A DNA stretch of 64,000 bases from contig NZ_CP090953.1 of the NCBI RefSeq assembly GCF_021513175.1, forward strand, positions 124,001 through 188,000, written 5' to 3'. This stretch comes from Sphingomonas sp. S2-65. GTDB lineage: Bacteria; Pseudomonadota; Alphaproteobacteria; Sphingomonadales; Sphingomonadaceae. Shown here in pieces: positions 60,754-64,000 of the stretch (its first letter is position 1; every line of letters starts with the position of its first letter). The position numbers and the translations under genes are program-made. The notes below the pieces were generated by a model. It worked only from the letters and a program-made list of their open reading frames with translations, did not search any database and was not told the origin of the DNA.

Positions 60754-61035
60754 ATGGTTGATCGGATTGTCGAGCGTACCGACGGTGTGACTGCCGAGCG
60801 GGTTACCGAAACGGACACTGGCGGCACTGTCGTGGTCGAACGCCGTGGCAGCGGCGCTGGATTGCTTATCGGACTGGCAGTGCTGATCCTGGTCGTGATC
60901 GGCGCGCTGTACCTGATCAACCAGAACAACCGCGAAGCGGCGAAGACCGACGCGATCACCAGCGCCGCCGGCAGCGTCAGCGATGCTGCCAAGGACGTAG
61001 GCGACGCGGCGAAGGACGCGACCAAGCCGAACTGA
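60754..61035 (+). CDS. Small single-pass membrane protein of unknown function
   Basis: A 93-residue protein: a polar N-terminus (VDRIVERTDGVTAERVTE), one membrane helix (LLIGLAVLILVVIGALYLI), then an Ala/Asp/Lys-rich tail with SDAAKDVGDAAKDATK repeats resembling LEA or apolipophorin-like amphipathic segments. GAGGAGGAAA precedes the ATG. It may be a stress-related envelope protein; no family is assigned. Confidence 0.75.
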   Translation: MVDRIVERTDGVTAERVTETDTGGTVVVERRGSGAGLLIGLAVLILVVIGALYLINQNNREAAKTDAITSAAGSVSDAAKDVGDAAKDATKPN

Positions 61036-61042
61036 CATGGAC

Positions 61043-61076
61043 GGCCCGCGATCGTCCGGAAGGATGATCGCGGGCC
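61043..61076. terminator. Hairpin between convergent genes
   Basis: Perfect 11-bp arms GGCCCGCGATC and GATCGCGGGCC with a 12-base loop. There is no T tract on either strand, so it is at best a weak terminator. Confidence 0.45.
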
Positions 61077-61080
61077 CGCC

Positions 61081-61827
61081 TCACCGCAGACAGGCGTCGA
61101 GCCCGTCGTTGCGGACCACGCCGATCCGGGCGGTGATGGCATTGCTGTACCGGCGGGTATAGCCCCGCGGCGCAACGCCCGCCCGCTTCTTCGGCAAGGG
61201 AAGAACGGCGGCGATCTGCGCCGCTTCACGGGCGTTCAGGCGCGACGCATCATGCTTGAAGTAGCGTAACGATCCTGCGTTCACGCCGTAGGTGCCGATG
61301 CCGGTCTCGGCAACGTTCAGATAAACCTCCATGATGCGGCGCTTGCTCCAAAGGTTCTCGATCAGGACGGTGAACCAGGCTTCCAAGCCTTTTCGGGCGT
61401 AGCCGCCGCCCTGCCACAGGAAGACGTTCTTCGCGGTCTGCTGACTGATCGTCGATCCGCCGCGAATTCGCCGGCCGCTCTGGTTGCGGCGATAGGCCGC
61501 CTCGATCGCATCGAAGTCGAAGCCGTGATGCTGGCAGAAGCGGGCATCTTCCGCGGCGATCACTGCGCGCGGCATCGTACGATCGATGCGCCCGATCGAC
61601 ATCCACTGCTTGCGCACGCCATGGCCGCCTACGAGGTCGCCCAGCATGGTGAATGTGATCGGCGGATTGACGAAGCGAAACAGCGTCACGAGGAGCAGCG
61701 ATCCCAGGACGAAGATCAACACCAGCTTGACCAGCATCACCGCCACACGCCGAAGCCGCGAGCGGTGCTTCCTTTCCTTGCCGGTTGCAGCGCGGCGCGC
61801 CGGCTTGCCTTCACCCTCGTCGTTCAT
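61081..61827 (-). CDS. mtgA: Monofunctional biosynthetic peptidoglycan transglycosylase
   Basis: GT51 enzyme polymerising lipid II. 248 residues: basic N-terminus, one membrane helix (LVKLVLIFVLGSLLLVTLF), then the GT51 motifs EDARFCQHHGFD with the catalytic Glu, RGGSTISQQTAKN, and KRRIMEVYLN with the second conserved Glu. No transpeptidase domain, hence monofunctional. Confidence 0.96.
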   Translation of the reverse strand: MNDEGEGKPARRAATGKERKHRSRLRRVAVMLVKLVLIFVLGSLLLVTLFRFVNPPITFTMLGDLVGGHGVRKQWMSIGRIDRTMPRAVIAAEDARFCQHHGFDFDAIEAAYRRNQSGRRIRGGSTISQQTAKNVFLWQGGGYARKGLEAWFTVLIENLWSKRRIMEVYLNVAETGIGTYGVNAGSLRYFKHDASRLNAREAAQIAAVLPLPKKRAGVAPRGYTRRYSNAITARIGVVRNDGLDACLR

Positions 61828-61863
61828 TGCGGTCGCTTGCCGGATCGGCGCTCCAGGGGCAAC

Positions 61864-62388
61864 TCAAGATGCGGGTCTACTCGCAGGTCCGGCGAAGTCG
61901 GCATCCCTGCCGCTGTACACCAGCGCAGCCATCGCGCCCGCGATGACCAGCGCTGCAACCGCCAACCAGAAGCCATAGTGCCAGTGCACGTTGATCATCG
62001 CGGCGGCCGCTTGCTCAATCTCGCTGGTTCCGCGGCTCTTCGCAGCCTGCTCGAGCAGTGCGCTCTTGGTGTAGCGGGACGTACCGAGCCACAGGAACAG
62101 CAGCGCGGTCGCGCTTGTCCCGAAGGACAATGCTGCGCTGGTCTTGTCCCGCCGAAGGAACGCGATGATCAGCCCGGCGACGATCGCGGCGATCGCGACC
62201 ACGAGCAACAGGTTCCAGTCCCCGCCCGACGGTGTTCGGTTGCCGGGAAGCTGGGAGGTGAACTTGCCGATCGTGAGGCCGAATCCGGTAGCCGACACCA
62301 GTTGGTTGTTTGAACAGGAAACGCTCATCCACGGCAGGAGGAACGCCAACAGTGCGATTGCCTTCGGTACCTTGATCCAACGCCACAT
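61864..62388 (-). CDS. Membrane protein of unknown function
   Basis: A 174-residue protein with about four hydrophobic segments (IALLAFLLPWMSVSC, LLLVVAIAAIVAGLIIAF, TALLFLWLG, FWLAVAALVIAGAMAALV). The LLPWMSVSC start is often seen in small uncharacterised inner-membrane proteins. No clear ribosome site is seen at the ATG. It is downstream of rpoH but separated from it by a terminator, and 36 bases upstream of mtgA. Confidence 0.75.
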   Translation of the reverse strand: MWRWIKVPKAIALLAFLLPWMSVSCSNNQLVSATGFGLTIGKFTSQLPGNRTPSGGDWNLLLVVAIAAIVAGLIIAFLRRDKTSAALSFGTSATALLFLWLGTSRYTKSALLEQAAKSRGTSEIEQAAAAMINVHWHYGFWLAVAALVIAGAMAALVYSGRDADFAGPASRPAS

Positions 62389-62389
62389 A

Positions 62390-62421
62390 CGAAAATGCCC
62401 CCCGGCTGAAAACCGAGGGGC
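62390..62421 (-). terminator. Rho-independent terminator of rpoH
   Basis: On the minus strand GCCCCTCGG pairs with CCGGGGGGC (one T-G) around a TTTTCAG loop and is followed by ATTTTCG, 37 bases past the rpoH stop. Confidence 0.78.
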
Positions 62422-62457
62422 ACGCTAACAGCCGACAGCCGGCTGTCCAATCAAAGA

Positions 62458-63363
62458 TCAATGCGCGGCGAGCAGCCGCTTCTCACCGGCCAGCCGCATC
62501 ATCGCCTTTTGCAGTTTCTCGAAAGCGCGAACCTCGATCTGGCGCACGCGCTCGCGCGAGACGCCATAGACCTGGCTGAGCTCTTCGAGCGTCTTGGGAT
62601 CGTCGGTCAGACGACGCTCGGTCAGGATGTGCTTCTCGCGCTCGTTGAGATCGCCGAGCGCCTCCTGCAGCATCGTGTGCCGGACATCGGCCTCCTGCGC
62701 CTCTGCGACGGTCTCGTCCTGAAGCTGGCTATCATCCTGCAACCAGTCCTGCCACTGGCCGTCGCCATCCTCGCGCATCGGCACGTTGAGCGACGTGTCG
62801 CCGCCCATCGCCATGCGGCGGTTCATCGAGGTGACTTCTTCCTCGGTCACCCCAAGATCGGTTGCGATCTTGGCGAGGTGCTCGGGGCTGAGATCGCCGT
62901 CCTCGAACGCGTCGAGCTTGGCCTTCATCCGGCGCAGGTTGAAGAACAGCTTCTTCTGCGCCGCAGTGGTGCCCATCTTCACCAGCGACCAGGAACGCAG
63001 GATGAATTCCTGGATCGAGGCGCGGATCCACCACATGGCATAGGTTGCCAGGCGGAAGCCGCGATCGGGCTCGAATTTCTTCACGCCCTGCATCAGGCCG
63101 ATATTGCCCTCCGAGATCAGCTCGGAAACCGGCAAGCCATAGCCGCGATAGCCCATGGCGATCTTCGCCACGAGGCGCAGGTGCGAGGTTACCAGCTGCG
63201 CCGCGGCGTCGGTGTCGCCATGCTCCTGGAAACGCTTGGCGAGCATATACTCCTTCTCAGGAGTGAGAATCGGAAACTTCTTGATCTCGGCCAGATAGCG
63301 ATTGAGGCTCGCCTCACCGCCGAGAGCGGGAATCGTCGCTGGGACGTTGCTGCCGCTAGCCAT
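62458..63363 (-). CDS. rpoH: RNA polymerase heat-shock sigma factor RpoH (sigma-32)
   Basis: A 301-residue group 3 sigma factor. Region 2 has LVAKIAMGYRGYGLPVSELISEG and FATYAMWWIRA-like RLATYAMWWIRASIQEFILRSW (split by position). The RpoH-box motif QKKLFFNLR is diagnostic. Region 4 has YGVSRERVRQIEVRAFEKL. The ATG at 63363 is nine bases after GGGAG; a GTG two codons earlier is too close to the site. It would direct tig, clp and lon-type heat-shock genes. Confidence 0.97.
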   Translation of the reverse strand: MASGSNVPATIPALGGEASLNRYLAEIKKFPILTPEKEYMLAKRFQEHGDTDAAAQLVTSHLRLVAKIAMGYRGYGLPVSELISEGNIGLMQGVKKFEPDRGFRLATYAMWWIRASIQEFILRSWSLVKMGTTAAQKKLFFNLRRMKAKLDAFEDGDLSPEHLAKIATDLGVTEEEVTSMNRRMAMGGDTSLNVPMREDGDGQWQDWLQDDSQLQDETVAEAQEADVRHTMLQEALGDLNEREKHILTERRLTDDPKTLEELSQVYGVSRERVRQIEVRAFEKLQKAMMRLAGEKRLLAAH

Positions 63364-63418
63364 GATCACATTCTCCCTTCAGATGGCCCGCCAGCCCTGG
63401 GAGCGGCGGGCCAGGAAC

Positions 63419-64000
63419 TCATACGATGAGTTTGTTGAACAGTTCCTGCATGTCGGCAGGCATTTCGCTTTCAAACGCCAAAGCGTGGCTTTTCACCGGG
63501 TGAATGAACCCCAGATGTGCGGCATGCAAGGCCTGGCGCTGGAAACCCAGCGTTGCGAGGACGCCGCGGTGCGCTGGTCGGGTGCTGCCATAAACCGGGT
63601 CGCCGAGTAGCGGGTGGCCGATCGAGGTCATGTGAACGCGGACCTGGTGGGTCCTTCCGGTCTCCAAACGGCATTCGACGAGGGCGGCTTCCCGAAGTTG
63701 GTGAAGGTGCCGCCAATGGGTGGTTGCGTGCTTGCCCTGTCCCGAGGGGACCACGGCCATTTTCTTGCGGTTTACCGACGAGCGGGCGAGGTTGGCGTGG
63801 ACGGTTCCGCCCGAAGTTGACGGACGGCCCGCGACAATGGCCTTGTAGCGGCGGTCGATCGAGTGGACCTTGAACTGGCGCGCCAGACCTTCATGGGCGC
63901 GGTCGGTCTTGGCGGCGACCATCAGCCCCGAGGTATCCTTGTCGATGCGGTGGACGATGCCGGGCCGCGCCACCCCGCCGATGCCAGACAATTGCCCGGC
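63419..64000 (-). CDS. RluA-family 23S rRNA pseudouridine synthase (5' end cut by window)
   Basis: The frame remains open to the right edge, so the N-terminal S4 and early catalytic parts are missing. The catalytic motif HRIDKDTSGLMV with its Asp is present, followed by YKAIVAG, ETGRTHQVRVHM, GHPLLGDPVYG and QALHAAHLGF, all typical of RluD/RluC-type enzymes. The HRIDKDTSG form replaces the common HRLDKDTSG, a mild change. It is upstream of rpoH on the same strand. Confidence 0.95.
   Translation of the reverse strand, partial: AGQLSGIGGVARPGIVHRIDKDTSGLMVAAKTDRAHEGLARQFKVHSIDRRYKAIVAGRPSTSGGTVHANLARSSVNRKKMAVVPSGQGKHATTHWRHLHQLREAALVECRLETGRTHQVRVHMTSIGHPLLGDPVYGSTRPAHRGVLATLGFQRQALHAAHLGFIHPVKSHALAFESEMPADMQELFNKLIV

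Noticed and set aside
1..64000. CRISPR arrays, insertion sequences, prophage or integrase signatures
   Set aside because: None seen. No spaced direct repeats, transposase motifs, terminal inverted repeats or tRNA-flanking integrase genes were found by reading.

Overview
The window is a gene-dense, GC-rich stretch of an alphaproteobacterial chromosome, most like Sphingomonas or a close relative in the Sphingomonadaceae. This rests on the backbone order tig, clpP, clpX, lon, HU; a ccmC-D-E-F-G-H-I cytochrome c maturation operon; a small-type SRP RNA; a deoxyhypusine-synthase-like gene beside a type III ornithine decarboxylase; and a large exosortase A (XrtA) exopolysaccharide locus. The taxonomic call is inference from gene content; no 16S gene is present. 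I saw no insertion sequence, prophage, CRISPR array or plasmid gene. Both edges cut genes: gatA on the left and an RluA-type pseudouridine synthase on the right.

Layout. 1-2838: gatA (5' cut) and gatB. 3021-6692: a secreted zinc protease, a periplasmic cyclophilin, a Crp-type regulator and two small proteins. 6802-19087: tRNA-Leu, then protein quality control (tig, clpP, clpX, lon, HU), with two glycosyltransferase-type genes inserted between tig and clpP and an M1 peptidase pair between clpX and lon. 19181-24272: tRNA-Val and the tightly overlapping ccm operon (ccmA and ccmB are not here). 24301-30711: DUF3072 protein, alanine dehydrogenase with a divergent Lrp-type regulator, potassium transporter Kup, a 2H phosphoesterase, tRNA-Met and thioredoxin reductase.

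30716-47874 is the XrtA locus. A leftward arm encodes two alpha/beta-fold hydrolases and an acyl carrier protein. A rightward arm of twelve genes encodes an AMP ligase, a fold-III PLP decarboxylase, Wza/Wzz/tyrosine-kinase export parts, an outer-membrane barrel protein, an ExeA-like ATPase, a polysaccharide deacetylase, a FemAB-like transferase, a glycosyltransferase, exosortase A with a fused EpsI domain, and an asparagine-synthase-like amidotransferase. Most junctions overlap by 1 or 4 bases. No PEP-CTERM substrate, initiating sugar transferase, Wzx/Wzy or PrsK/PrsR pair is in the window, so the polymer must be completed by genes elsewhere.

47875-64000: MAPEG protein, esterase, SDR oxidoreductase, an OmpA protein with an EF-hand, the polyamine gene pair, a threonine-dehydratase ORF that has lost its stop and runs across two tiny membrane-protein genes, an alpha/beta hydrolase with Gly at the nucleophile position, two tandem cysteine desulfurases with a 2Fe-2S ferredoxin, SRP RNA, dnaX-ybaB, mtgA, rpoH and the cut rluD-like gene.

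The most interesting material is the ACP/ligase/decarboxylase/hydrolase module of the XrtA locus, which resembles the carrier-bound amino-acid decarboxylation logic of butirosin biosynthesis; the His-Asp and Lys-Ala tail of trigger factor; the stop-less threonine dehydratase; and two hydrolases whose nucleophile positions look non-catalytic.
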